Origin: Sphingomonas_R arantia
GTDB taxonomy: Bacteria; Pseudomonadota; Alphaproteobacteria; Sphingomonadales; Sphingomonadaceae
DNA length: 64,000 nt
Direction: 5' to 3'
NCBI RefSeq assembly: GCF_042682045.1
Contig: NZ_JBHUGS010000002.1
Coordinates: 1,116,001-1,180,000, forward strand
The notes beneath the pieces were generated by a model. The model made no database searches, was not told the origin of the DNA, and saw only the letters and a list, made by a program, of their open reading frames with translations. Position numbers and translations under genes: made by a program. This document shows positions 17,856 to 26,659 of the stretch, piece after piece; within the stretch, counting starts at the first letter, position 1, and every line of letters starts with the position of its first letter.

Positions 17856-17947
17856 ATCAGAAATATTTAGTCTTTAACTGATCTACGTTTAGACAAACGA
17901 TCCAAACGTTCACATTCTGGCAACACCTGAAACCCCATCCCGGTGCC

Positions 17948-20155
17948 ATGAATAGTCCGACGACATCTGCAGCGCTGTTCGTCCGGTCCATGGACGAGAC
18001 GAACCGTCTGGACTGCGCGGCGAGCTATCGCCTGGAGGGGACCCCGGTCGCGCCGCTGTTCGATCACCTCGCCGCGCTGGGTGCGGAGCTGTTCGACGTG
18101 CCCGTCTGCCTCGTCTCGATCACGGGCCGCGAGGATCAACTGTTCATCGGCCGCTTCGGCATCGACAGCGAAACGATGCCGCGCGCGCTGTCCTTCTGCA
18201 ACGAAACGCTCTGGAGCGATCAGGTACAGGTCGTGCCGGACCTCTCCGTGGACGACCGGTACCGCGCCAACCCGTTCGTCCACGGCCCCTCCGCGCTGCG
18301 CTTCTATGCCGGCACCGCCTTGTTCGGGCAGGATGGCGTGCGGATCGGCACGGTTTGCATCCTCGATACGCAGGCGCATAACGACTTCTCCGAAAATGAT
18401 CGTGCACTGCTCGCCCGCCTCGCGACGATCGCGGCCAGCGCGCTCGACATCCGCCGCAACCAGTTGAGCGGCAGCGCGGCGCAACGCTTCGTCGAAACCA
18501 CCACCATGGCGGTCATTACCGCCGATCATGACGGTCATATCAGCTTCTGGAACCCGGCTGCGGAGGCGCTGTTCGGTCATCCCGCGCGGGATGCGATCGG
18601 TGGCAACCTGACCATGATCATGCCCGAACGGTTCCGCGAGGCGCACCTTCACGGCGTGTCGCGCCTCGCCCAGGGCGGCAGCCCGACGTTGGCCGGCAAG
18701 ACGGTGGAGGTGCAGGCGCTCCACCGCGACGGGCATGAATTCCCGATCGAAATGACGCTGTCCTTCTGGAAGACCGCCACCGGGGTCGGCTTCGGCGCGC
18801 ACATCCTCGACATCTCGGTCCGCCGCGCGCGGGAGGCGCGATTGCAACATCTCGCCCATCACGACGAACTGACCGGGCTCCTCAACCGTCGCGGCTTCAT
18901 GGACCGCGTGGAACGCGCACTTGCCGAAAACGGCCGCGCCACCGTCCTTGCGCTCGATCTCGATACCTTCAAGGAAGTGAACGACGCGTTCGGCCATGCG
19001 GTGGGCGATTCCTTCCTTCAGGCGCTGTCGCTGCGGCTGTCGTCCGCCATCGCCGGCGACGCCGCGCTGGGCCGCATCGGTGGCGATGAGTTCGCGGTCC
19101 TGCTGCACGGCGAAACCGGGCTGTCCCACGCCGCCGATGTCGCGCGCACGATCCTGCACGTGCTGCGCGATCCGATCACCATCGCGCAGCATCAACTGCA
19201 GGTGGGGGTCAGCATCGGCATCGCCGCCGCGCCGATCCACGCATCCGACGTAGACGAACTGATGATCCGCGCCGACCTGGCGCTGTTCCGGTCGAAACGC
19301 GACGGCGGGCGCGCCTTTTGCGTCTTCGACAACGGCATGGGCGCTGACCTTGCCGCCAACCGCGCGTTCAAGATCGAAATCGGCCGCGCGGCCAAGAACG
19401 GCGAATGGGAATTGCTGTACCAGCCGCAGGTCGCATTGCCCGACGGCCGCCTGATCGGCACGGAGGCGTTGCTGCGCTGGCGCCACCCGGAACGCGGGCT
19501 GCTGCTGCCCGGTGCCTTCCTCCCGCTGCTCGAAATGCACGCCGCCGCGTTCGAGGTCGGGACCTGGGTCATCGACCGCGCCTGCGCGCAGCTGGCCGAC
19601 TGGCGCGCGCGCGGCCTCTGCATAGAACGGGTCAGCGTGAACCTGTTCGCCGCGCAGATCCGCGCCGGCAACATCGAAACCATCGTCCGCGCGGCCCTCG
19701 CCCGCCACGGGCTGGAACCGAGTGACCTGGAACTGGAGATCACCGAGACGATCGCGCTGCGCCATGACGGCGATCTCGAACCGTTGCGCGCGCTCCATGC
19801 CGCCGGCGTCGCGATCGCGTTCGACGATTTCGGCACCGGTTTCGCCTCGCTCACCACGCTCAAGCGCTTCCCGCTCTCAAGGCTCAAGATCGACAAGTCG
19901 TTCGTCACCGATCTCGTGACGGACGATCACAACGCGGCGATCGTGGAAGGCGTGATCGCGATCGGCCACCGGCTCGGCCTGCGCGTGATCGCGGAGGGGA
20001 TCGAGGACGGTCCGCAGGAACGGGCGCTCGCGGCACTCGGCTGCGACGAGGGGCAGGGCTATCTCTACGGCCGCCCGATGACCGCGATGGACATCCTGAA
20101 TCGCTTCATCACGCGCCACGAACGGCGACCGATCCGGGCTCTGTTCCCGATTTGA
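17948..20155 (+). CDS. GAF-PAS-GGDEF-EAL cyclic-di-GMP protein
   Basis: A soluble 735-residue c-di-GMP turnover protein. GAF domain about 30-172, PAS domain about 180-295 (ADHDGHISFWNPAAEALFG), GGDEF domain about 300-460 with intact GGDEF at 378-382, EAL domain about 475-725 with EALLRW at 506-511. All usual phosphodiesterase residues appear (VNLFA, ELEITET, FDDFGTGF, LKIDKSF, AEGIED, EGQGYLYG). No RxxD inhibitory site precedes GGDEF. By sequence it could both make and break c-di-GMP; which activity dominates cannot be told. It is monocistronic, with a 161-bp A/T-rich upstream region. Confidence 0.95.
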   Translation: MNSPTTSAALFVRSMDETNRLDCAASYRLEGTPVAPLFDHLAALGAELFDVPVCLVSITGREDQLFIGRFGIDSETMPRALSFCNETLWSDQVQVVPDLSVDDRYRANPFVHGPSALRFYAGTALFGQDGVRIGTVCILDTQAHNDFSENDRALLARLATIAASALDIRRNQLSGSAAQRFVETTTMAVITADHDGHISFWNPAAEALFGHPARDAIGGNLTMIMPERFREAHLHGVSRLAQGGSPTLAGKTVEVQALHRDGHEFPIEMTLSFWKTATGVGFGAHILDISVRRAREARLQHLAHHDELTGLLNRRGFMDRVERALAENGRATVLALDLDTFKEVNDAFGHAVGDSFLQALSLRLSSAIAGDAALGRIGGDEFAVLLHGETGLSHAADVARTILHVLRDPITIAQHQLQVGVSIGIAAAPIHASDVDELMIRADLALFRSKRDGGRAFCVFDNGMGADLAANRAFKIEIGRAAKNGEWELLYQPQVALPDGRLIGTEALLRWRHPERGLLLPGAFLPLLEMHAAAFEVGTWVIDRACAQLADWRARGLCIERVSVNLFAAQIRAGNIETIVRAALARHGLEPSDLELEITETIALRHDGDLEPLRALHAAGVAIAFDDFGTGFASLTTLKRFPLSRLKIDKSFVTDLVTDDHNAAIVEGVIAIGHRLGLRVIAEGIEDGPQERALAALGCDEGQGYLYGRPMTAMDILNRFITRHERRPIRALFPI

Positions 20156-20189
20156 CCCACTGCGGTGGGGCGCGTATCACGGACCCGTC

Positions 20190-21122
20190 ATGCCGTTCGA
20201 CGATCTTCTGGCGGGCATCGCCGCGGACATGCGCACCGTCACGGACCGCGGGCGTGTCGCCGACTATATCCCCAGCCTCGGCTCGGTCGATCCCGCCCGG
20301 TTCGGCATCGCGCTCTGCACCGCGGACGGCGCCTGCCACGTCGCGGGCGATGCGGACCTACCCTTTTCGATCCAGAGCATCTCGAAAGTCTTCGCGCTGA
20401 CGCTCGCGCTCGGCAAGGTCGGCGACGCGCTCTGGTCGCGCGTCGGCCGCGAACCGTCGGGCAGCGCGTTCAACTCGATCGTCCAGCTGGAACGCGAGGA
20501 AGGCATCCCGCGCAACCCGTTCATCAACGCCGGCGCGCTGGTCTGCACCGACGTCCACCTCGCCGGCCATTCCCCACGCGAAGCGATCGGCGAGATCCTG
20601 CGCTTCGTCCGCGGGCTGGCGGACGACGACGACATCGTCGTGGACGAAACCGTCGCGCGGTCGGAGCAGGAACAGGGTTTCCGCAACGCCGCGCTCGCCA
20701 ACTACATCCGCAGCTTCGGCAACCTGCAACAGCCGGTCGACGCGGTCCTCGGCACCTATTTCCACCAGTGCGCGATCGCCATGTCCTGCCGCCAACTGGC
20801 ACTCGCCGGGCGCTACCTGATGCTCGGCGGCCGCTCCCCCGGTGCGGGGCGGATCGTCACGCCGCAACGCGCGCGCCGGATCAACGCGATCATGCTCACC
20901 TGCGGCCATTATGACGCGTCGGGCGACTTCGCGTTCCGCGTCGGCCTGCCCGGCAAGTCCGGTGTGGGCGGCGGTATCCTCGCGGTCGCGCCCGGCCGCG
21001 GATCGATCGCGGTCTGGTCGCCCGGCCTGAACGCACAGGGCAATTCGCAGCTGGGCACGCTCGCGCTCGAACGCGTGTCGGCGGCGCTCGGCTGGTCGAT
21101 CTTCGACCCGGTGACGGCATGA
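20190..21122 (+). CDS. glsA: Glutaminase
   Basis: A 310-residue serine-dependent glutaminase (L-glutamine to glutamate + ammonia), the usual length. The beta-lactamase-like fold signatures are present: IQSISKVFAL (Ser-x-x-Lys nucleophile motif), EPSGSAFNS, NPFINAGAL, the downstream Tyr region GTYFHQCAIAMS, and GKSGVGGGILA near the C-terminus. It overlaps the dinB start by ATGA, an odd functional pairing that probably reflects compact gene packing rather than a shared pathway. The preceding gap to the GGDEF-EAL gene is only 34 bases. Confidence 0.95.
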   Translation: MPFDDLLAGIAADMRTVTDRGRVADYIPSLGSVDPARFGIALCTADGACHVAGDADLPFSIQSISKVFALTLALGKVGDALWSRVGREPSGSAFNSIVQLEREEGIPRNPFINAGALVCTDVHLAGHSPREAIGEILRFVRGLADDDDIVVDETVARSEQEQGFRNAALANYIRSFGNLQQPVDAVLGTYFHQCAIAMSCRQLALAGRYLMLGGRSPGAGRIVTPQRARRINAIMLTCGHYDASGDFAFRVGLPGKSGVGGGILAVAPGRGSIAVWSPGLNAQGNSQLGTLALERVSAALGWSIFDPVTA

Positions 21123-22201
21123 CCGAACCCGCCAGCAACGAAGGCCCGGATCTCACCCGGAAGATCATCCATGTCGATATGGACGCCTTCTTCGCCTCGG
21201 TCGAACAGCGCGACGATCCGGCACTCCGCGGCAAGCCCGTCGCGGTCGGCGGATCACGTGAACGCGGCGTCGTCGCGGCGGCCAGTTACGAGGCGCGGCG
21301 CTACGGCGTGCGCTCCGCGATGGCGTCGGTCACCGCACGCCGCAAATGCCCCGACCTGCTGTTCGTGCGCCCGCGGTTCGACGTCTATAAATCGGTCAGC
21401 GACCAGATTCATACGATCTTCCGCCGCCACACCGACCGCATCGAACCGCTCTCGCTGGACGAGGCCTATCTCGACGTCACCGGCGTGCCCTCCGCGCGCG
21501 ATGTGGCGGAGGCGATCCGCGCCGCGATCCGCGCCGAAACCGGGCTGACCGCATCGGCCGGCGTGTCGTACAACAAGTTCCTGGCAAAGGTCGCGTCGGA
21601 CCAGAACAAGCCCGACGGCATCTGCGTCATCCCGCCGTCCGCCGGCCCGCGCTTCGCCGCCGCCCTCCCGATCGGCCGGTTTCACGGCATCGGCCCGGTC
21701 ACCGCCGCCAAGATGACCGAACATGGCATCCTGACCGGTGCGGACCTGCTCACCCGCCCGGCCGACTGGCTCCGCACGCGGTTCGGCAAGGCGGCCGACT
21801 ATTATCTCCGCGCCGCCGCCGGGCTGGACGACCGCCCCGTGCGTTTCAACCGTATCCGCAAGTCGATCGGCGCGGAACGGACCTTTTCGGCCGACATCAG
21901 CGACGATGACGGGCTGATGGCCGCCCTCGATCCGGTGCTCGACGCGGTGTGGGAACGGATTGCGCGATCGGATGCCGCCGGAAGGACCGTGACGTTGAAG
22001 GTCAAATATCAGGATTTCCACCAGATCACCCGCGCCCGCAGCAGCCTTCACCCGGTCGCCACACGCCCGGTGCTCGACGATATCGCGCGCGGCCTGCTCC
22101 GCGATCTGCTGCCGGTGCCGAAGGGGGTGCGGCTGCTCGGCGTCACGCTGTCCGCGCTCTGCGATCGCGAACCGGTCGGCGTGACGGGGCTGCTGCTGTG
22201 A
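21119..22201 (+). CDS. dinB: DNA polymerase IV (Y family)
   Basis: A 360-residue translesion DNA polymerase. Catalytic carboxylates are in HVDMDAFFASVEQRDDP (about 18-34) and SLDEAYLDVTG (about 103-113). The thumb region carries a HhH (FHGIGPVTAAKM), and the little-finger domain holds RKSIGAERTFSADI. The C-terminus lacks a clear QLxLF clamp-binding peptide and ends GVTGLLL. It is the middle gene of glsA-dinB-exonuclease with ATGA and GTGA overlaps, so the exonuclease may be co-expressed with it. Confidence 0.95.
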   Translation: MTEPASNEGPDLTRKIIHVDMDAFFASVEQRDDPALRGKPVAVGGSRERGVVAAASYEARRYGVRSAMASVTARRKCPDLLFVRPRFDVYKSVSDQIHTIFRRHTDRIEPLSLDEAYLDVTGVPSARDVAEAIRAAIRAETGLTASAGVSYNKFLAKVASDQNKPDGICVIPPSAGPRFAAALPIGRFHGIGPVTAAKMTEHGILTGADLLTRPADWLRTRFGKAADYYLRAAAGLDDRPVRFNRIRKSIGAERTFSADISDDDGLMAALDPVLDAVWERIARSDAAGRTVTLKVKYQDFHQITRARSSLHPVATRPVLDDIARGLLRDLLPVPKGVRLLGVTLSALCDREPVGVTGLLL

Positions 22202-22956
22202 CGGCGCCCGGCACCTTCATCCGCGTCGTCGACCTCGAAACCACCGGATCGCGCCCGCCCGCCCATGCGGTCTGCGAAATCGGTTGGCAGGACGTCGTGC
22301 TGGGTGACGACGGCATCTGGCAGATCGGCGGCGCGGACGGCGCGCACCTCGTCAACCCCGGCCGCCTGATCCCGCCGGTGACGCAGGCCGTCCACCACAT
22401 CATCGACGAGGACGTCGCCGACGCGCCTTACTGGCCCGACATCGCGCCCACCGTGTTGCGCAGCAACGCCGTCGCGCTCGCCGCCCACCGCGCCAGCTTC
22501 GAACAGCGTTTCTGCACGCCCGCGCTGTCCGGCAACGCCGCCTGGATCTGCACCTGGAAATGCGCGCTGCGGCTCTGGCCCGGCAGCCCCTCCTTCTCCA
22601 ACCAGGTCCTGCGCTACTGGCGCAAGCCCGAGGGACTCGACCGCGACCGCGGCCTCCCCGTCCACCGCGCCTTTCCGGACGCCTACGTCACGGCGCACCA
22701 TCTGCGCGACATGCTCCGCACCACGCCGGTCGAAACCCTGCTCGAATGGAGCGCCCTCCCCGGCCTCCTCCCCCGCGTCCCCGCCGGCCCCTTGCGCGGC
22801 ACCGCCTGGACCCTGATCGACGCCGAAGCCCTCGCCCGCTTCGCCGGCGACCGCGACGAAGACGTTCGGTACTCCGCTCAATTCGAACAACGCCGCCGCA
22901 CGGGGGAGACTGAGGCTATGGTCGTGGCAAGCCCGGACCAGTCGGAGCTGTTCTAG
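22198..22956 (+). CDS. DnaQ-like DEDD 3'-5' exonuclease
   Basis: A 252-residue protein that starts with GTG overlapping the dinB stop codon. It shows ExoI VVDLETTGS (first Asp/Glu pair), ExoII-like LAAHRASFEQRF, and ExoIII HRAFPDAYVTAHH, as in the DnaQ/RNase T superfamily. The C-terminal 60 residues (GTAWTLIDAEALARFAGDRDEDVRY) form an extra small module. Coupling to dinB suggests a DNA-repair role such as trimming mismatched ends, but the substrate is unknown. It ends with an acidic/hydrophobic QSELF peptide that resembles a beta-clamp-binding motif (QxxLF). Confidence 0.85.
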   Translation: MTAPGTFIRVVDLETTGSRPPAHAVCEIGWQDVVLGDDGIWQIGGADGAHLVNPGRLIPPVTQAVHHIIDEDVADAPYWPDIAPTVLRSNAVALAAHRASFEQRFCTPALSGNAAWICTWKCALRLWPGSPSFSNQVLRYWRKPEGLDRDRGLPVHRAFPDAYVTAHHLRDMLRTTPVETLLEWSALPGLLPRVPAGPLRGTAWTLIDAEALARFAGDRDEDVRYSAQFEQRRRTGETEAMVVASPDQSELF

Positions 22957-23017
22957 CCCCGCTTGCAGCTTCGCCTGCCGCCTGCAGCTCGCAGCTTGCC
23001 CTAATCCCTACCCCAAA

Positions 23018-23081
23018 CCCGTTCGGTTCGAGCCTGTCGAGAACGCCGCGCAGCGTTCTCGACAGGCTCGAACCGAACGGG
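23018..23081. repeat. 29-bp perfect palindrome (sphingomonad dispersed repeat)
   Basis: Arms 23018-23046 and 23053-23081 (29 bp each, perfect) enclose a 6-base loop. The same arm sequence recurs at 26473, 26508 and 47234. The gap 22957-23275 (319 bp) between the exonuclease gene and a convergent lipoprotein gene contains this element, the 44-bp module at 23130 and no gene. The hairpin could terminate transcription or shield 3' ends, but its recurrence marks it as a mobile or amplified element. Confidence 0.85.
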
Positions 23082-23129
23082 AAAGGGAAAGCGAAAGCGC
23101 TCGGGGTCAGAAAACACAAACCCCGCCCG

Positions 23130-23173
23130 TCCCGAGCGAAGTCGAGGGACCCTTCGAGCGAAGTCGAGAAGCC
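23130..23173. repeat. 44-bp GAGCGAAGTCGAG module
   Basis: A 44-base unit beginning TCCCGAGCGAAGTCGAGG with an internal second copy of GAGCGAAGTCGAG. It is 48 bases from the palindrome at 23018. An almost identical unit (2 mismatches) lies at 26598-26641 in the same relative position to a copy of that palindrome. Confidence 0.8.
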
Positions 23174-23275
23174 AACAGCACCCCTCCGCTACGCTCGGGG
23201 GAAAGCGCGCCGCGAGTGCGATCGGCATGAACGGGGTGGGGCTTCAGTCCTTAGCTAACCAACGCCCCCAACCCC

Positions 23276-23920
23276 TCAACGCGTAGCGTTATACCGCAGC
23301 TGATCCTCGGTCATCTGGAACCCCACCAGCAACTCGAAGCTCGCCCGTGCCACCGCCGCCCGCGTCGCCGGATCGTTCATCGGATCGATCGACGCATCCG
23401 CATCGGTCGGCTTCCGTCGCCGCGTGACCTTCTCCAGGATATCCGCCGGCAGCGTCGCCGCCGCCGCCTTCACGCTCGCACCGGCCGTACCGACTGCGCT
23501 CGCCCGCAACTGCCCCTCGGCAAAGCGCAAAGTCACCTGCTGTACCTGCTTGGACACCACCACCGTGCCGCCGCGCATCACCGTGGCGAAATAGGGCAGC
23601 ACCACGTCGCGCGCCGGCCCGACGGTCGCGCGCCGCGCCTGCACGTCGAATGTCGCGTTCGTGGTGATCGGGTCGGTCGGCCCGCTGCAGGTCGACTTCA
23701 GGTTGGTGATCGTCGCGGTCACGTCGATCGCGCGCGCGTCCCGGCTGGCGGGCGGGTTGAACAGCGTGATGTCGCCCGTATAGGCCGGCACCGCCACCGC
23801 GGGGCAGGCGGATCGCGTGATCCGCACGCCGCCGGTTTCGTCGAATTCGCCCGCGGAGGAGCAGGCGGACAGCGATACGGCCGCGACGGCGCCGATCAAT
23901 ACGGGGGTCAACAGGCGCAA
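23276..23920 (-). CDS. Putative lipoprotein
   Basis: A 214-residue protein with a lipoprotein signal ending LSAC (lipobox Cys near residue 20). The mature part is beta-rich (DITLFNPPASRDARAIDVTATITNLKS, PYFATVMRGGTVVVSKQ), with a short helical C-terminus. I do not recognise a named family. The start is a choice between TTG at 23920, with GGAG 7 bases upstream, and GTG at 23938; the TTG start gives a compact lipoprotein signal. It is divergent from ispH with 87 bases between, and convergent with the exonuclease gene across the repeat region. Confidence 0.7.
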   Translation of the reverse strand: MRLLTPVLIGAVAAVSLSACSSAGEFDETGGVRITRSACPAVAVPAYTGDITLFNPPASRDARAIDVTATITNLKSTCSGPTDPITTNATFDVQARRATVGPARDVVLPYFATVMRGGTVVVSKQVQQVTLRFAEGQLRASAVGTAGASVKAAAATLPADILEKVTRRRKPTDADASIDPMNDPATRAAVARASFELLVGFQMTEDQLRYNATR

Positions 23921-24007
23921 GGCGTCACTCCGAAACACGGGAGGGTGTAGAGCGCGATCATAGGAACCGGCTTCCGGACAGGCAAGCAATCGCGTAAAGC
24001 ATGTGCC

Positions 24008-25003
24008 ATGTCCGATCCGTTCACCGCCGCCGCTCCCGATGCCCCCGGCAACGCCGGCCCGGCACTCCCCCCGCTGACGCTGCTGATCGCGGCGCCGCGC
24101 GGGTTCTGCGCCGGGGTCGATCGCGCGATCCGCATCGTCGAACTGGCGATCGAGAAGCACGGCGCGCCGGTCTATGTCCGCCACGAAATCGTCCACAACA
24201 AGTTCGTCGTGGATTCGCTGAAGGCCAAGGGCGCGGTGTTCGTCGAGGAACTGGACGAGGTGCCGGACGGCGTCCCCGTCGTGTTTTCCGCGCACGGCGT
24301 GCCCAAATCGGTGCCCGCCGACGCCACCGCGCGCGGCCTCTATTATCTCGACGCCACCTGCCCGCTGGTGTCAAAGGTCCACCGCCAGGCCGAACGGCTC
24401 GTCGACATGGGCCGCCACATCCTGTTCATCGGTCACGGCGGCCATCCGGAGGCGATCGGCACGTTCGGTCAGGTTCCGCCCGGCGGCATGACACTGATCG
24501 AAACCGCCGGCGATGCCGAAATGCTCGTCCCGGCCGATCCGGAAAATCTCGCCTTCCTGACGCAGACGACGCTGTCGGTTGATGATACCGCCGACGTCAT
24601 CGAAATCCTGCGCCGCCGCTTCCCCTCGATCCTCGGGCCGAAGGGCGAGGACATCTGCTACGCCACGTCGAACCGCCAGGCCGCGGTAAAGGCGATCGGG
24701 CCGCAGTGCGACGCCATGCTGGTGATCGGCGCGCCCAACTCGTCCAACTCGCTGCGGCTGGTCGAGGTCGCGGCCCGCGGCGGCACCAAGGCGAAGCTGA
24801 TCCAGCGCGCGACCGAGATCGACTTCGACTGGCTCGCCGGCGTCCGCACGCTCGGCATCACCGCCGGGGCCTCCGCGCCCGAGATCCTGGTGCGGGAAGT
24901 CGTCAACCACCTCGCCACGCGCTTCGCGGTCGTGGAGCAGGAAGTCGAAAGCGTCGAGGAAACGATGGTGTTCAAGCTGCCGCGCAGCCTCGAAGCCGCC
25001 TGA
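24008..25003 (+). CDS. ispH: 4-hydroxy-3-methylbut-2-enyl diphosphate reductase
   Basis: Last enzyme of the MEP isoprenoid pathway: it reduces HMBPP to IPP and DMAPP with a [4Fe-4S] cluster. The 331-residue protein has the three cluster cysteines Cys34 (PRGFCAGVDRAI), Cys118 (DATCPLVSKVH) and Cys217 (ICYATSNRQ), plus the catalytic TQTTLS and SSNSLRLVE motifs. About 22 extra residues precede the conserved core. It is followed by thrB after 24 bases and then rnhA, so the three are probably one transcript. Confidence 0.97.
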   Translation: MSDPFTAAAPDAPGNAGPALPPLTLLIAAPRGFCAGVDRAIRIVELAIEKHGAPVYVRHEIVHNKFVVDSLKAKGAVFVEELDEVPDGVPVVFSAHGVPKSVPADATARGLYYLDATCPLVSKVHRQAERLVDMGRHILFIGHGGHPEAIGTFGQVPPGGMTLIETAGDAEMLVPADPENLAFLTQTTLSVDDTADVIEILRRRFPSILGPKGEDICYATSNRQAAVKAIGPQCDAMLVIGAPNSSNSLRLVEVAARGGTKAKLIQRATEIDFDWLAGVRTLGITAGASAPEILVREVVNHLATRFAVVEQEVESVEETMVFKLPRSLEAA

Positions 25004-25027
25004 CGCCACCCGACCGAAAGACCTGCC

Positions 25028-25990
25028 ATGGCCGTATTCACCCCCGTCTCCGCCGAGGAGCTGGCCGATCTGCTCGCGCGCTACTACGCCGGCACGCTCG
25101 TCTCGGCCAAGGGCATCGCCGAGGGGGTCGAGAACAGCAATTTCCTCGTCGACACCACGACCGGCCGCTACATCCTGACGCTGTACGAAGGGCGCGTCGA
25201 TGTCGCCGACCTGCCCTTCTTCCTGACCCTGCTCGATCACCTCGCCGACCGCGGCCTGCCCGTACCGCGCGCGATCCGCGACCGGACGGGCGTGCAGGTC
25301 CAGACCGTCGCCGGCCGCCCCGCCTGCCTGATCGAATATCTGACCGGCGTCTCGGTCACCCACCCGACCGCGGCGCAGGCCCGCGCGGCGGGCGCGGCAC
25401 TCGGGTCGCTCCACGCCGGCCTGCGCGATTTCGCCCCCCGCCGCCCGAACGCGCTCGGCATCACGGGCTGGAACGCGCTCGCCGACCGCTGCGGCGCCGA
25501 TCTCGATCGCGTCGCACCCGGCCTCGCCGCGCGGGTGGCCGAGGAACGCGCCTATCTCGACGCGCACTGGCCGCACGACCTGCCCGTCTCGGTCATCCAT
25601 GCCGACCTGTTCCCCGACAACGTCCTGATGCTGGGCGACGCGGTCACCGGCATCATCGACTTCTACTTCGCCTGCGCCGACATCCGCGCGCTCGACGTCG
25701 CGATCACCCACGCCAGCTGGTGCTTCGACGCGGACGGCAGCACCTTCCACGCCGACCGCGCGGCGGCCTTGCTGGCGGGCTACACCGAAACCTTCGGGCT
25801 GTCCGATGCCGAACGCGCCGCACTCCCCGTCCTCGCCCGCGGCGCATCGCTCCGCTTCGCGCTCACCCGCGCGTGGGACTGGCTCAACACGCCGGCCGAT
25901 GCGCTTGTGACGCGCAAGGACCCCGCCGCCTTCGTCCGCCGCATGGACGCCTATCGCGACCGCCCGATGAAAGAACTCTTCCCGCAATGA
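25028..25990 (+). CDS. thrB: Homoserine kinase, APH-type (ThrB)
   Basis: A 320-residue aminoglycoside-phosphotransferase-fold kinase that phosphorylates homoserine in threonine synthesis, the type found in alphaproteobacteria and pseudomonads. It begins MAVFTPVSAEELADLL, with VENSNFLVDT near residue 38, the catalytic VIHADLFPDNVL (Brenner-type HxDxxxxN) and the metal-binding IIDFYFAC. GAAAGA precedes the ATG. The stop overlaps the rnhA start (ATGA). The thrB-rnhA pairing is common in alphaproteobacteria. Confidence 0.94.
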   Translation: MAVFTPVSAEELADLLARYYAGTLVSAKGIAEGVENSNFLVDTTTGRYILTLYEGRVDVADLPFFLTLLDHLADRGLPVPRAIRDRTGVQVQTVAGRPACLIEYLTGVSVTHPTAAQARAAGAALGSLHAGLRDFAPRRPNALGITGWNALADRCGADLDRVAPGLAARVAEERAYLDAHWPHDLPVSVIHADLFPDNVLMLGDAVTGIIDFYFACADIRALDVAITHASWCFDADGSTFHADRAAALLAGYTETFGLSDAERAALPVLARGASLRFALTRAWDWLNTPADALVTRKDPAAFVRRMDAYRDRPMKELFPQ

Positions 25991-26445
25991 CGACCGACGA
26001 CGCCGCCCTCACCACCGTCGAAGTCGCCACCGACGGCGCCTGCAAGGGCAACCCCGGCCCCGGCGGCTGGGGCGTCCTGATCCGCGCGGGGGCCAAGGAA
26101 AAGGAACTGTCCGGCGGCGAGCCGCTGACCACCAACAACCGCATGGAACTGATGGCCGCGATCCGCGGGCTGGAGGCGCTGACCCGCCCGTGCCACGTCA
26201 TTCTGTCGACCGACAGCCGCTACGTGATGGATGGCCTGACCAAGTGGATCAAGGGCTGGCAAAAGAACGGCTGGAAGACGTCGGCCCGCCAGCCGGTCAA
26301 GAACGCCGACCTCTGGCAGGACCTCATCGCCGCCTCCGCCCGCCACCGCATCGAATGGAAATGGGTCAAGGGCCACGCCGGCCACCCCGACAACGAACGC
26401 GCCGACGTGCTTGCCTCGACCGCAGCGATGGCGGCGCGGCGGTAG
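25987..26445 (+). CDS. rnhA: Ribonuclease HI
   Basis: Degrades the RNA strand of RNA-DNA hybrids. The 152-residue protein carries all four active-site carboxylates: Asp16 (ATDGACKGNPGPGGWG), Glu54 (NNRMELMAA), Asp76 (LSTDSRYV) and the Asp of NERADVLA near residue 140, plus the basic handle WIKGWQKNGWKT and the KGHAGH loop with its catalytic His. It overlaps the thrB stop. The following 200 bases are filled with palindromic repeats. Confidence 0.97.
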   Translation: MTTDDAALTTVEVATDGACKGNPGPGGWGVLIRAGAKEKELSGGEPLTTNNRMELMAAIRGLEALTRPCHVILSTDSRYVMDGLTKWIKGWQKNGWKTSARQPVKNADLWQDLIAASARHRIEWKWVKGHAGHPDNERADVLASTAAMAARR

Positions 26446-26472
26446 GGGGCAGGCTCCCCCTGCCCCAAAAAT

Positions 26473-26641
26473 CCGTTCGGTTCGAGCTTGTCGAGAACCC
26501 ACCCCACCCCGTTCGGTTCGAGCCTGTCGAGAACTCGCGCAGTTCTCGACAAGCTCGAACCAAACGGGGTGGGGGACGTGCGAAAAAACACCGCCCATCC
26601 CGAGCGAAGTCGAGGGACCCTTCGAGCGTAGCCGAGAAGCC
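26473..26641. repeat. Compound palindrome and 44-bp module, second copy
   Basis: A half-site copy (26473-26500) is followed by a palindrome with 28-bp arms at 26508-26535 and 26541-26568 (two mismatches, 5-base loop), and then by the 44-bp module at 26598-26641. The layout copies the 23018-23173 region. This fills the space between rnhA and the convergent flavoenzyme gene; the hairpin may also end both transcripts. Confidence 0.85.
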
Positions 26642-26659
26642 GACGCCCGAAGCAGCAGC

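Noticed and set aside
23018..23081. Attachment site or transposon end
   Set aside because: The 29-bp palindrome is a single compact hairpin with no transposase or integrase nearby and no target duplication visible.
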